A stretch of 64,000 nt of DNA, taken from assembly GCA_029959195.1 (NCBI GenBank), contig CP114125.1, positions 1,364,001 through 1,428,000 on the forward strand, in the 5' to 3' direction. Source of the DNA: Dictyophora rubrovolvata. Its lineage: Eukaryota > Basidiomycota > Agaricomycetes > Phallales > Phallaceae. Position 1 is the stretch's first letter. Each line of letters begins with the position of its first letter. The notes under the pieces were generated by a model, which ran no database searches, was not told the origin of the DNA, and saw only the letters and a program-made list of their open reading frames with translations. Positions 1-13,265 of the stretch are shown here, one piece after another. The position numbers were made by a program, and so were the translations under genes.

Positions 1-2486
<2,486 letters not shown>

Positions 2487-2868
2487 GATGAGAGTTTACG
2501 TTCTTTACTTCGAACAATCGCAGTATCATAGTCGTCTTCCTTTTTTCTTCTCTTATACCAATTTCGTCTTGTATTCGATATTCCGTAAGCATGTTTTTAA
2601 CTCATAAAAATTGTCGTCGATAAGGTAGATTATGTATGAGATTTTTTACTTATGGAAAGGATCATGATGTCATGTCAGGTGGCCATGGCTGTCAAGCAGG
2701 ATTGAGGTGGAGTCGAGTGAACATTTCAAGGTCAATAAGCCTTTCAGTCGCAGGTCAGAGTGTCCGAAAGATGCCGTCAATGCAGTCAACGCAATCGCAC
2801 ACTGAATTACTAGGTCTTATATTGTGCGTGTAATGTCATGTCTTGGTATATAATCAGAAAACGGACGT
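2487..2868. other. Convergent 3' intergenic region
   Basis: About 380 bases between the ends of two convergent genes, calcineurin A and the EEP-fold gene. It would hold both 3' untranslated regions. No gene or repeat is recognised in it. Confidence 0.6.
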
Positions 2869-4134
2869 TTAAATATTGATATCCGAAAAGACTGGGCGAT
2901 GATCGCTGTGATACATGCCATCATCATACAATGTTTGACTAACTCTGTATGTCTTTACTTCCCTGCAAAACCTAGGTAAATGGGATTAAACTTGAATAGA
3001 AAAAAAAACTTACCATTTACCAGTTGAAGATCCCATAATAAAGTCTATCCGAGAAAAGTTGGAGGAGTCATGAACGGGAGAGAATCCGGTATAGGTAGCT
3101 GATGATGATCAGATGAAAGGTACATATCGATAGAGAGAGACTGCAAACCATGATTTCCAGAGATACGGTGCCTCGGCACTCTACCTAAAACATCTACCAT
3201 GGTGAAAGTATGACCAGAAACCGGATATTTCTCCTTGAATTCCTGGCTGATTTTTACGGGCGGTCTTGCACCCGTAATGATACCGTATCCAGCAGAACCG
3301 CGCCCCATTGCAGGAGAGTTGAAATCGCCGAGGAGGAATACCTCTGAAGAATGATTAACTGATTCAAACTGAGAGCGGTGGAGTATGAGTGAAGCTGCCA
3401 GTTGACGTTGCGGGTCAGATTGATCATCTTTGGAAATATCAACGGTTATTATTATAATTGGGAAAACCTCCATGAGGGACAAAGAACTAACCCCAATGAG
3501 TCGCCATTACGGTTAGGTTACTGACAGAGAATGTGGCAAGGCGAGCAACAGTGCAAATTCGAACGGATCCGGCGCCAGAGTACTTTGAACCACGAACGAA
3601 CGGTTGATGGGAGAGCCAAAATGTATCCCATTCTTTGAGGATAAACTTGGACTTCTTGTAAAAGATAGGGCTTCAAGGGATGAATCAATAAATACTTCAT
3701 TGAAAGATACAGGAGCTGTTCGTATACCTGTATTCTCCTTTCACGTCACCATCGTCTCTACCCACTCCGACCCAGTCCCAATCATCAGTCCCCAAAAGCT
3801 GATGAAGATCCTTGACTTGTCGGTCAAGGGCTATCCAATGATTAGCAACGAAATAGGCCGGAAATCTTTTTGACAACAACCTTCCTGAAATCCTAAGTTG
3901 ATCGGGTCATTGAGACTTGTGGTATACTCGATCTTAACCGCACAGCGCACCAATCAAGTCGACATTATTAAACAAGACTTCGTTAGCAACTGCTATTCTT
4001 CGATCGCTCCAGGGTCTTTCATTCGTTCTATTATAATACGTCGGCCTGTGACGTAGTGGATCAGGGAGATTGTCGATAGTCTCTTGGATTGATCGTCTAT
4101 CTGGCTGGGAGTCATAACGTAGGTTTAAAGACAT
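2869..4134 (-). CDS. Endonuclease/exonuclease/phosphatase (DNase I-like) fold protein
   Basis: Seven exons on the minus strand splice cleanly: 4134-3951, 3892-3881, 3830-3728, 3670-3492, 3427-3149, 3098-3014 and 2962-2869, giving about 311 residues. The EEP landmarks occur in order: MSLNLRYD (metal-binding Asn), IGFQEALDRQ (catalytic Glu), ATHWDD, GDFNS (Asp/Asn pair), YTGF, SRIDFIM and finally DGMYHSDHRPVFSDINI before TAA. The Asp-His pair in SDHRP is the family's C-terminal signature. One exon is only 12 bases. Such fungal proteins are usually annotated only as EEP-family hydrolases acting on phosphodiesters or phosphomonoesters; the substrate cannot be told. The ATG at 4134 is the first in a good context, but the frame is open upstream to 4272, so a longer start or a 5' exon is possible. 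It diverges from the SWC5-like gene with only 220 bases between starts. Confidence 0.88.
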
Positions 4135-4354
4135 GAATCTAAAGGTTTCTGGCTGTTCTGTGAATAAAAGCTGAAGGGGTTGGGAATAATATATACAAAT
4201 AATTGACACTTGCGAATAGCAACCATGATGGTCTATCTTTGAATTGAGTCGTTGGCGCAGTCCGGACAACAACCAGTATGCGGCCCGCAGGACTTGTGAC
4301 GCTTGTTACATGATATGTCACGCTAATGGTTTTCCCCTCCGCTAATCTTACCAA
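4135..4354. promoter_or_regulatory. Shared bidirectional promoter region
   Basis: The 220 bases between the start codons of the EEP-fold gene (minus) and the SWC5-like gene (plus) must contain both promoters and both 5' untranslated regions, if the EEP start at 4134 is right. No clear TATA box or known factor site is singled out. Confidence 0.45.
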
Positions 4355-5514
4355 ATGACACTAAACGTACCAATTCCGCAAGTGCCCCAGCGCACGAATA
4401 ATAATGATATCCATGAAGACGAAGACTCTGAGAATGACCCGGATTATGTGCCTAAAGATAACCATAATCATGGATCAGGTTAGGTCTGTGTTTCTCATGA
4501 CATAAGCTCCGGTATCAGCTAACATTGCGTCCTTTTTTTGCCCTCAGTCTTATTATGCGAACCCATCTGTAAACACAGAATCTTCAGATTCAGAAGAATC
4601 CAATGTTGATTCAGGCTCATCTCCGAGAAAGAAGAAACAAAAATTGGGTGCTGGACCAACCCCCGCTACTCGGATCGCAGCTGAAACAAAAGCGAGCGAA
4701 GAAGAAGAACGGGCTCAAAAAGAGAAGTAAGTAGGCTAATGTGTCATTTTCTTATATTTCCGACCATTTTCGAATAGAGCGCGCCAGCAGCTATGGGAAG
4801 AATTCCAGGCATCACTTGCGTCCCCTAATGCGTCATCCACACAGCGCAAATTGTCGCTCCCGAAATTTGTCAAAATTGTCAAAAAGTATAGGTTCGCTGG
4901 AGAGGACGTAATGTAAGTTTTTTGAGTGTTATATTTGTTCCGCTTTAACCTTGTTGCATTTGTCCTGTAGTAAAGTTGAAGAAGTACCCGAAGGTTCGTC
5001 GGATGCAAAGAAGTGGCCACGATGGGATCCTTCAATGTCAATAGCCGAATCCACATCAAATGAAACTACCCCTCCAAACTCATCGTCTACTTATGCAGCT
5101 CAGTTTGTTGGGAATGCATTAACTCACGGAGATGGAAGCACTAAAGCGGCAACGCCCGACAAGCCAGCACGCCGCATCACTGTCAAGAAAACTCGAAAAT
5201 CTCTTGACGCAATGTTTGCCTCAGCGACCGCCTCGGTTACAGCATCTGCGTTATCCAAATTTAATTCTAATGCGGACGCAGCTGCCCTCTCGAGACTTGC
5301 GGAAGTAAAAGGCCAAAAGCTGACTACACTTGGTAAATCAGCAATGGATTGGAATGAACACCTCCAATCTATCGACGAAGGATCGAGGGACGAGATGGAA
5401 AAGAACCGAAAAACAGGTGGTTCGTATTTATCAAAAGTAGAATTTCTTCAAAGAGTCGAAGAAAGGGTTGAAAATGTTGCTGAAGAAGGACGCTCTAAAA
5501 GAAGACGGGCTTAA
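4355..5514 (+). CDS. SWC5: SWC5-like BCNT-domain protein (SWR1 complex)
   Basis: Four exons (4355-4478, 4579-4726, 4778-4912, 4971-5514) give about 316 residues. The N-terminal half is acidic (DIHEDEDSENDPDY, ESSDSEESN), as expected for a histone-chaperone-like segment. The C-terminal BCNT domain is clear: GQKLTTLGKSAMDWNEHL, then DEMEKNRKTGGSYLSK and VEFLQRVEERV. SWC5 is a subunit of the SWR1 remodeller that exchanges H2A for H2A.Z in the nucleus; in animals the homologue is CFDP1. The second exon could alternatively start 34 bases earlier, but only the acceptor before 4579 keeps the reading phase of exon 1. A basic tail (RSKRRRA) ends the protein. The family call rests on the BCNT motif; the complex membership is inferred from family knowledge. 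Confidence 0.85.
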
Positions 5515-7184
5515 TATTTTGTGCAAACTTATGTGGCTTTTGTATTTGTATACATCGTATAATGACTGATTATTCCAACCACAGCTCCTTTTATATAACC
5601 ATCATTTCGATTATTATTACATGTTAGTTGCTTTGGCGATAATTGGTGTTAGTTTGAGCAGGAACTTCAAGCTTCAATGTTCAACGCCGTCACGTTTCAG
5701 ATGGATGCAAATTGCATCCCCCCACAGCACTTCACGAGGTTGGGAGCACGCAATATCCCAAACGCATTCTGCATGCGAAACGAGATGGCGCCATATTGGG
5801 GCAAAATTATGCATGCATTCCGTTTTAGTGGACTCGAAATTCAGTTGGCCAATTCGTAGTCAAACGTTCGCTCCCTGAAATGTCGCACTTCTTAAATCAT
5901 GGTACACTGAAATCCCTCGAAATGTTCTTTTTCGGCTGACAGGACGCGTCCTATTGTATTTTGTCGATATATCGAGAATGTCGACCAGTTTCACAGACGA
6001 TCCAGTGGATCCCGTGAACATCTCTGGAAGTTCATCATGTCTTGTAACCGACGTGTCCAATTTCTCAGCAATGTGTTCACCAAGGCGCCAGTCCTGATTG
6101 ATGAGGAATCGTCCGAAGATTATACATACATATGTCGAAGCAAAGTAATACTGTGAGAATTTTTTGCAACAAATTGAGATACAACAATTTTGAATTTTCA
6201 TTACAAGACGCGAGCTTACACTAGTTCATTACTCCGTACTCATTTTTGCGGACTCGGCGTTTTCCAAATTCCGACTTAAAGTTCGTGAGCACACAGATTT
6301 CACAGCCAGCGAGCCACGGGCCGTAAAAAAGGAATGAACGGCTTGCCAATTGTAACCTTACGAAATATCTCTCACAACCGAAGTTTACTTGCCGCTTTTC
6401 GACACGATTGCGGCCACGTCGTTTCAAAAGAGCGACATCACCTGATGTACTTATTATAACACTCAAAAAAAGAGCATACAGAAGCAAATAGGATGTATAT
6501 GTGTGACCACGCATTATTTACTTCTCTGATTGACAGATTCTGCGTGTGTATTCCCTAACCTCTTTGAAAACAGGCTTGTTCGAATACGGTTTCACAAAAG
6601 TTCTGGGCCACGAGTTCACACAAAGGCGGCTATTTGCAACTAACCTGAGGAAGTTCGACCACTCCACTTCTCATCGATTGCTTCAGAAAAGTGCTACTAG
6701 TATGCGAGCCCGGGGAGTGTTGTATAAGTCCAGTGGGTCTGATCAAGACATAACTCTTATTTTTATGCAGATCAAATACACATCTTGTCTTACTTTTCCC
6801 AATTTTATGGACTCCGAATTGGTATGCAGGATAGTAGAGCTGTCGACCGACGCCGTAGAACGGTATAAATACTTTGTCATCGAAACTACCCCGCTAGAGT
6901 TGAGAAAATTCAATTATGGATTTTCGCGGCTGTCCGGGGGACTGGACCAGTTCTAGACATGGTATACGCCATCCGATCAATTTAAATTACAAGAACTCCG
7001 AACGGAGCATTTTCTCGCTTCCTTCCGAACATGTCAACAGGCACGCCGGCAAGCTTAATCTAAACTTCTGCACCGTAGCTCACATCTTCTAATGGACGGA
7101 GGGTGGCTGCATCATTTGAATGATCACTCAGAAAGATAATTCGGAAAATTTGACACATGACAATGTGTCAAAAACAGAGAACGC
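5515..7184. other. Gene-poor region with unrecognised open frames
   Basis: No gene is recognised. The longest open frames are 6546-6956 (plus, 136 codons) and 5860-6201 and 6221-6514 (minus). The minus frames contain protein-like stretches such as INQDWRLGEHIAEKLD and could be exons of a decayed gene, but splice sites do not link them convincingly. The region comes just before a clear pseudogene, so it may all be relic DNA. Confidence 0.4.
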
Positions 7185-7640
7185 ATTGCTCGAACACTCT
7201 GACACGGGTGGAAACCGTCTTGCACTGGGCAGTCCAATTAGCTGGTATTTACGTTCCTTTGTGATATCAATTTTTTGGGTCACAACGTTAACTTGTTGCA
7301 TAGTGGACCGTAGTGGCTTCTCCAACCGGCAATACTGCCTTTAACGTCATTGCCCCAAGCTCGACCAACGGAAACAATTTTCAGGCTTGAACACTGTAAA
7401 TCAAAATGTTGTATGGACAACCTTGGTTGGCACCAATATCGGCATTTCGTGAGATTCTTCCTCTTTGACTGTTGATGCACAGAGAGTTCATCTTCTACAG
7501 TGCCTTAGAGGTTCATTGATACGATTAACAGCGGGACCTCATGGGGGGATCGCAAATGCAACCAATGGCTCGGTGCTGAATGGCACAAGTCTTTCAGTAA
7601 ACCCTTTGAATTTTTGGGTTCCTGTCAGGATTTCTTGAAC
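7185..7640 (+). pseudogene. Decayed copy of the secreted beta-trefoil-like gene at 15857
   Basis: This stretch aligns base for base over several blocks with the intact gene at 15857-16491. At 7210 GGAAACCGTCTTGCACTG matches GGAAACCGTTTCGCATTG. At 7299 the exon-2 start CATAGTGGACCGTAG is followed by GCTTCTCCAACCGG. At about 7531-7640 the C-terminal block reads TTCATTGATACG and later CCTTTGAATTTTTGGGTTCC. The reading frame is lost by several small changes, the exon-1 end is scrambled, and the signal-peptide exon is not recognisable. A GTGAGA donor sits at the place matching the second intron of the intact gene, which supports that intron. It is a host-gene duplicate about 8.3 kb from its relative, now separated from it by a copia element. 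Confidence 0.8.
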
Positions 7641-8423
7641 GGAGTAAACAAGCATTGCCAAATTTGAAACCTTACGCAGGAATCGCCAATTCCTATCAAT
7701 CCGTGGTTTATCTTGAAATGTTTGTCATGTGTTATAAATTTGTGGAGTTTTACATTGTGCCCATATATAATCACTTTTTGAGAAAGCCGAGGCTGTGTTG
7801 CACGTTATGTAGTACTGAGTACAGCATGTTGTTCCCTTGCTATGGCTTTGAAAAATTCGAAGAGCGAGTACTTGGGTATGAAGCAATAGAATGAAAATAA
7901 TTGGACCATATTTTGAGTTGCTCGACTGCTTGGCCTTACTTAAGTTTCAAAGAAGTCGTCGCGACAACTTCTGAACACGACGGTTTACCCGTCAAGCTAC
8001 GAAGGAGTCTTCCTTTCAGAAACGGCAGGAGTCAGTCTGAAGCCATCTCCTTTAGTAACAAAGGCGTCGAGAAGTTAGAAGTTAGAACTTTGTCAGGCCC
8101 GAGCATGTGACTTGCCGTCGCGACTTACCCTCGGCACCGGCACCGAAGCGACTTCAATATCTCTTTTGTTTTGTTTTTTTTGGAGCTTAAGGTTAGCAGG
8201 TTTGGCGAAGATCAACCATTTCTACTAACCGAACTGTTTACAAGGCCGATGGCCTTGCGTGTGGGGCATAAAAACATATGGCCTTAAAAGTTCAATAGAG
8301 CGATTCTGGCAGCGACGTATATTTGGTTCACCGAGAAGAAATGGGTCTCGCACACCCTTTGGCGTTTGGGTAGTGTGGGACTCATCTGACGGAATATCGT
8401 CTGTTGATGCTACCCACTAAAAC
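7641..8423. other. Spacer before the copia element
   Basis: About 780 bases with only short chance frames (7655-7894 and 7901-8110, plus strand). Nothing is recognised. The last bases (AAAAC, 8419-8423) are the left copy of the copia target-site duplication. Confidence 0.5.
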
Positions 8424-8642
8424 TGTAAGTTAATTAGTCTCTTCCCTAGTGGTCGGTAACGACGACTGATATTACCTGTAAGTTAATTAGTCTACAGGTG
8501 TGTAAGTATATTATGTTATTGTATTGATGTGGTCTACTCACCTCTTCCCTAGTGGTCGGTAACGACGACTAGGGGAGAGGTGACGCGCTTGTACTACGCG
8601 TATAGGGCGTGATACTGGCGCTTAGTGCGCCGGATTCTAACA
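8424..8642 (-). repeat. Copia 3' LTR (left copy)
   Basis: This is the 219-bp terminal repeat that pairs with 13042-13260. It has an internal duplication: TGTAAGTTAATTAGTCT occurs at both 8424 and about 8475, and a 27-bp module starting CTTCCCTAGTGGTC occurs twice. Confidence 0.93.
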
Positions 8643-8669
8643 CACCCCCTCAATGATCACCGCAGGTGA

Positions 8670-11600
8670 TCATTGCTCGATCACGCCCATTTCTCTAGTG
8701 AGTTCCTTGTGTTTGGGGCCGGGTATGGCTTTAGTTAACCCATCTGCTAGCATTTTCGACGTCGGGATGTACTGAAATTCGGCGGATCCATCCTCCACTT
8801 TTTCGCGTAGATAATGGTATTTTACGTCGATGTGTTTTGTTCTGGAGTGATAAGCTGGGTTCTTTGTGAGTGATATTGCCCCCATGTTGTCACAGTACAC
8901 TCTGGTAGCTGATTTCTGTTCATACCCGAGGTCTTTTAGCAGACTTCTGAGCCATACAGCCTCTTTCACGGCATAGTCGGCCGAGATGTATTCAGCTTCC
9001 GTCGAGGATGTGGATACAATCTCGTGTTTCTTCGACCTCCAGGATATTGCTCCTGACCCCAGTGTGAAGATGTAGCCGCCCGTTGATTTCCGATCGTCCT
9101 TATCGGAGGCCCAGTCTGAGTCAGTGTATCCGGTGAGCTCGATGCGTTCTTTCCCGCCCAGTACTAAATGGTGCCTTTTCGTTCCTTTTAGGTATTTTAT
9201 TACCCGTTGGGCTGCGGTCCAGTGCGCTTGACCAGGGTTTTCATAGAATCTGGTCAGTCGTTGGACTGCAAACATAATGTCGGGTCGGGTACTGACCGCG
9301 ATGTACATTAGTGCGCCTACGGCCTCTCGATAAGGTATGTTCTCCATCTTCACCTGCTCCTCAGGTGTTTTTGGTGACATTTCCTTCGACAGGGTGACAT
9401 GTGGGTCGAGTGGTGTGGAAGTTGGGTAGGCTTCTTCCAGTTTGAAGCGTCTTACCACTTCCTCGATATAGGCTTCCTGGGATAGGGTGATTATCTTTGT
9501 AGGTCTGTCTCTCTTGATCACGATGCCCAATTGCCACTTAACGGGCCCTTCGTCGATCAATTCAAAGTGTTTTGACAGGTCCCGTCTCACTCGTTCGATT
9601 TCGGACTCCGTGGTGCCCGCGACGGCCATGTCATCTATATGTACAGACGCCATCGTCTGTCCCGTCTCGGTCTTTCTTAGGTAGAGGCTGTGGCCGGCTG
9701 TGGATCGTTCAAAACCTTCCGCCGTCATACTTCGGTGGAGTTTCTGCATCCACATCCTCCCTGCTTGTTTTAGGCCGTACAGGGACTTGTCAAGTTTCGC
9801 CACCCAGTCCTCCTTTCCTGGCTCCTCCATCCCATCCGGTTGCTCCATGTAGATGTCTTCATCTAGGGTACCATGAAGGAATGCGGTCTTGACATCCATT
9901 TGGTGGATTTCCCAGTCGTTCGTGGCGGCTATGTGTAGTATGGTCCTCAGGGACTCCATCCGAGAGACCGATGCGAATGTCTCCTTGTAGTCTACTCCTT
10001 GGACTTGAGTGTAGCCTCGGGCGACTACCCTTACTTTGTATCGGGTAATTTCTCCCTTTTCATTCCGCTTTACAGTGAAGCAAGGTTTTGACTTGATGAT
10101 GCGTCTTCCCGCAGGGACCTGATTGCGTGGGATCAATGTCCAGACTTGGTGTTTGTGTAGGGAGTTCATCTCGTCTAGGTATGCCACCTTCCATTTTTCC
10201 GCATTTATTGATGATTTGGCTTCTGTCCAGGTTGCTGGTTCGTTTTCTGAACTGTAGAAGCACCAGTCATCATCTTCTTCTTCCAGTAACGGCATCCATT
10301 CGCCCGCTTCATCTTCAGCTGTTGCCATCCGATCTTCTTGTGGCCATCTGTTCCTTTCTTGTCGGATCCGGTTCTCTGCTTCTCTAGCCTCTTGTACTGC
10401 TTGTTGTACTCTAGAAGTGTGTGGTAGTCCCCTAGCTGCTGCCGCTGCTGCAGTAGGTCGGGCCTGTCTTGTGGACCGGCGTAGGTTCACTTCTTGCCCC
10501 TGTGCTTCTTCTGGCTCACCCCCTTGCTCAGGTATCTGTGGTTGTTCTCCTTGAGCCTCTTCTGGGGCTTCCATGCGGGGTTCGCCAAGTTGTACTTCCG
10601 GTATGGCGTTGATCTCAGGAGCTGGTTGAGGGTATGTAGCATAGTCGGTCGGGATCTCTATGAATTCAACTCCCCTTGGACGTTCGGCTTGTGTTGGCGT
10701 CGGGTTTTGATATACATTTTCATGTATTTTAATCTCATCACCCATCTCAATAAATCTTACATTTCTTGAGACATGCACACGTCCAGTCGTTTTGTCATAG
10801 CATCTATATGCTTTTGAGTTCTGGGAGTACCCGACTAGTGTATGCTCCTTTGACTGTTCGCCAATTTTAGTGCCATTCTGCAAGAGGACGAACGCCCGTG
10901 AACCGAATGCACGGAGGTGTGAGACATCGGGCTTTGATTTGTGCCATGCTTCATATGGGGTCATGCCTTTTAGGGCCTTGGTTGGTGTACGGTTCTTTAG
11001 GTATGTTGCTGTGAGGACACACTCACCCCACAGCCGTTTTGGCAGGCCGGCACTTATCCGCATGGTTCTGGCACGGCTCATTATGGTGCGGTGTGTGCAT
11101 TCCACTAGTCCATTCTGGTATGAACTGTGTGGTGCCGTAACCTCATGTCTGACACCTTCCCGTTTTAGTCTCGATTCGAAGGTTTTCGCACAGAATTCAC
11201 CACCATTGTCAGTCCGGATGCACTTCAGTTTACGACCCAACTCATGTTCCACCAACGGTTTCCATTCATGGAAAGCATTCTCGGCATCGTCTTTCCCTTT
11301 TAAGAGGTAGGTCCATGTCATTCTCGTGTGATCATCAATGATATTAAGTATATATCTAGCGCCTCCTGAACTCGTTACTGAAGCCGGACCCGCTATGTCT
11401 AAATGAACTTTCTCCAGTCTCCGTTTGGCACGCTTGCCTCTTCGGATTCTAGGCCGTGGTTCTTTCGTCTGTTTTCCCAGGATACAATATTGGCATTCGG
11501 GAATTCTCGAAGAAGTATTGATGCTCATACCGGAAGCCATTTTATCCTTCGCCATTTTCTTAATGGCATCATATCCAACGTGGCCTAATCGTCTGTGCCA

Positions 11601-12944
11601 CGTCTCATAGGAGTTGGAGTGGCCGGCAACATGTGCTTCTTCGTAGCAGGGGGGTTTCCGGGTTGACAGTGCGTACAGCCTTCCTCCTTGTCTCTTTCCA
11701 ATGGCCACCACTCTCCCTTTTTCCTTCCCCACCTTGCATCCTTCTGAGTTGAAAGATACAGAATGTCCCTCATCGCATAACTTTCCGATAGATATCAGTC
11801 TTAGTTCAGCTTCTGGTGCGTACAAGACATTTTTCAGCATAAGCTTCTTGCCCGATTCACAGGTTAGGTTGATGGTCCCACAAGCTGTCGCTTTGATCGT
11901 GTGGCCACCCACACCACGAATGTTCTTGGGTTCGATTTGGGTTAGGTTTGTGAAATCGGATTTGAAAGGGCTGCAGTGGCTCGTTGCTGCAGAGTCCAGG
12001 TGGAATATCGGTGCTGGTTGGGTCGGTTCTATGGTAGCAGCTGCATGTTCGTCGATTGCTGCACACGACCATTCAGACAGGCATTCGTCTTCCTGGGAGA
12101 CTGCGGCGGCTTCAGATCCACTCTCCTGCTCTTGAGCAGCAGCTACTTGTTGTCCTCCCTTCTTTTTGGGACCCTGTCCTTCTGCACCTCCACCTTTTGC
12201 CCAGCACTGTGCTTTGATGTGTCCTCGCTTGTTGCAATTGTGGCATATGATATCGGATTTTTTTCCATGCTTCTTTGTACGGGCTGCCATAGCTGATTCG
12301 CCTTGGCTTATCTTGTATTTGCGCTCGTCTGCCTCAATTCGGGTCATGATGTCCTTGATCGAGACTCGGATGCTTGAGTTGGTTATAAATGACAGTAAGT
12401 CTTTCTTTAACCACTCATAGTCTTCATCACTTAGCGCATTCATGACAAGGATTGTTAACCATTCATCCTGAGTAGGGCCATTGCCATTCTCAAAGATAGC
12501 ATCAAGTGCATCTTCTATTTCCATCTTAGTCTGCATCACGGAGGTGCCTCTCGAGAACCGACTTCGAAGTGCGGTCTGCATGTGTTCCAGCTTCATTGGA
12601 AGAGTCTTCGCATTGAATTTCTCCTCCAGGAGGTCCCATGCCTGCTTTGCATTGGTGATTCTTCTGAGTTCGCATTGCATTGGCGTATCGACCACCATTC
12701 CCAGGGCTCCGACAATCTTGTCATTCATGTCAAGCCATCTCGAGCGTTCTCTCTCGTCGCTGGGCATGCTGTAGGTGCCATCGATGTACTTTCGCAGACC
12801 TTGTGCCCGCAAGCACATGCTCACGCTTCGCGACCAACTGATCCATTTTCCATCAGTCAGTTTTTCGATGTCTCTGAGTTTGACAGTGGTGTCTGATCTT
12901 GGTGTGTCGATAGAGGATGATGTGGTTGGGACAGGAGTGGACAT
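8670..12944 (-). CDS. Copia gag-pol polyprotein (element gene)
   Basis: A single frame of 1424 codons inside the copia element. Domain order is typical of Ty1/copia: a gag region (about residues 20-215), a CCHC zinc knuckle (CHNCNKRGHIKAQC, 234-247), an aspartic protease (HLDSAATSH, about 315-323), a GAG-pre-integrase zinc region and integrase core (about 440-640), reverse transcriptase of the RVT_2 type (about 940-1180, with HIDDM at the active site), and RNase H (about 1270-1410, with TDSDWASDKDDRKS). Integrase before reverse transcriptase is what separates copia from gypsy. Frames on the opposite strand here are shadows. Confidence 0.95.
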   Translation of the reverse strand: MSTPVPTTSSSIDTPRSDTTVKLRDIEKLTDGKWISWSRSVSMCLRAQGLRKYIDGTYSMPSDERERSRWLDMNDKIVGALGMVVDTPMQCELRRITNAKQAWDLLEEKFNAKTLPMKLEHMQTALRSRFSRGTSVMQTKMEIEDALDAIFENGNGPTQDEWLTILVMNALSDEDYEWLKKDLLSFITNSSIRVSIKDIMTRIEADERKYKISQGESAMAARTKKHGKKSDIICHNCNKRGHIKAQCWAKGGGAEGQGPKKKGGQQVAAAQEQESGSEAAAVSQEDECLSEWSCAAIDEHAAATIEPTQPAPIFHLDSAATSHCSPFKSDFTNLTQIEPKNIRGVGGHTIKATACGTINLTCESGKKLMLKNVLYAPEAELRLISIGKLCDEGHSVSFNSEGCKVGKEKGRVVAIGKRQGGRLYALSTRKPPCYEEAHVAGHSNSYETWHRRLGHVGYDAIKKMAKDKMASGMSINTSSRIPECQYCILGKQTKEPRPRIRRGKRAKRRLEKVHLDIAGPASVTSSGGARYILNIIDDHTRMTWTYLLKGKDDAENAFHEWKPLVEHELGRKLKCIRTDNGGEFCAKTFESRLKREGVRHEVTAPHSSYQNGLVECTHRTIMSRARTMRISAGLPKRLWGECVLTATYLKNRTPTKALKGMTPYEAWHKSKPDVSHLRAFGSRAFVLLQNGTKIGEQSKEHTLVGYSQNSKAYRCYDKTTGRVHVSRNVRFIEMGDEIKIHENVYQNPTPTQAERPRGVEFIEIPTDYATYPQPAPEINAIPEVQLGEPRMEAPEEAQGEQPQIPEQGGEPEEAQGQEVNLRRSTRQARPTAAAAAARGLPHTSRVQQAVQEAREAENRIRQERNRWPQEDRMATAEDEAGEWMPLLEEEDDDWCFYSSENEPATWTEAKSSINAEKWKVAYLDEMNSLHKHQVWTLIPRNQVPAGRRIIKSKPCFTVKRNEKGEITRYKVRVVARGYTQVQGVDYKETFASVSRMESLRTILHIAATNDWEIHQMDVKTAFLHGTLDEDIYMEQPDGMEEPGKEDWVAKLDKSLYGLKQAGRMWMQKLHRSMTAEGFERSTAGHSLYLRKTETGQTMASVHIDDMAVAGTTESEIERVRRDLSKHFELIDEGPVKWQLGIVIKRDRPTKIITLSQEAYIEEVVRRFKLEEAYPTSTPLDPHVTLSKEMSPKTPEEQVKMENIPYREAVGALMYIAVSTRPDIMFAVQRLTRFYENPGQAHWTAAQRVIKYLKGTKRHHLVLGGKERIELTGYTDSDWASDKDDRKSTGGYIFTLGSGAISWRSKKHEIVSTSSTEAEYISADYAVKEAVWLRSLLKDLGYEQKSATRVYCDNMGAISLTKNPAYHSRTKHIDVKYHYLREKVEDGSAEFQYIPTSKMLADGLTKAIPGPKHKELTREMGVIEQ

Positions 12945-13041
12945 GGTGATGGGATGGATTTGTTCTCGTATACTGATCTTTACTTATACAGATTCTTTGG
13001 GGTTCTACACGTGTTAGAGGTGCAGTTCGGGGCCCATAACC

Positions 13042-13260
13042 TGTAAGTTAATTAGTCTCTTCCCTAGTGGTCAGTAATGACGACTGATATTACCTGTAAG
13101 TTAATTAGTCTACAGGTGTGTAAGTATATTATGTTATTGTATTGATGTGGTCTACTCACCTCTTCCCTAGTGGTCGGTAACGACGACTAGGGGAGAGGTG
13201 ACGCGCTTGTACTACGCGTATAGGGCGTGATACTGGCGCTTAGTGCGCCGGATTCTAACA
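13042..13260 (-). repeat. Copia 5' LTR (right copy)
   Basis: The second 219-bp terminal repeat of the element, nearly identical to 8424-8642 and followed by the AAAAC target duplication at 13261-13265. Confidence 0.93.
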
Positions 13261-13265
13261 AAAAC

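Larger units (their letters stand above)
8424..13260 (-). mobile_element. Ty1/copia LTR retrotransposon, young, looks whole
   Basis: A 4.84-kb element in minus orientation, bounded by two 219-bp LTRs (8424-8642 and 13042-13260). The LTRs begin TGTTAG and end CTTACA on the element strand, and the 5-bp target duplication AAAAC is at 8419-8423 and 13261-13265. A polypurine tract (GAGGGGGTG) lies next to the 3' LTR, and a segment after the 5' LTR (TTATGGGCCC) could be a primer-binding site. The internal part is filled by a single gag-pol frame. The two LTRs differ at only about two positions by eye, so the insertion is recent. It sits beside or inside a LINE relic. As an element it looks whole. 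Confidence 0.95.

Noticed and set aside
6546-6956. A 136-codon gene
   Set aside because: No recognisable family, no splice support, and it lies in relic-rich DNA; kept only as an unrecognised frame.
9487-12896. Several plus-strand open frames across the copia element
   Set aside because: They are antisense shadows of the single long gag-pol frame and have biased, unlikely compositions.
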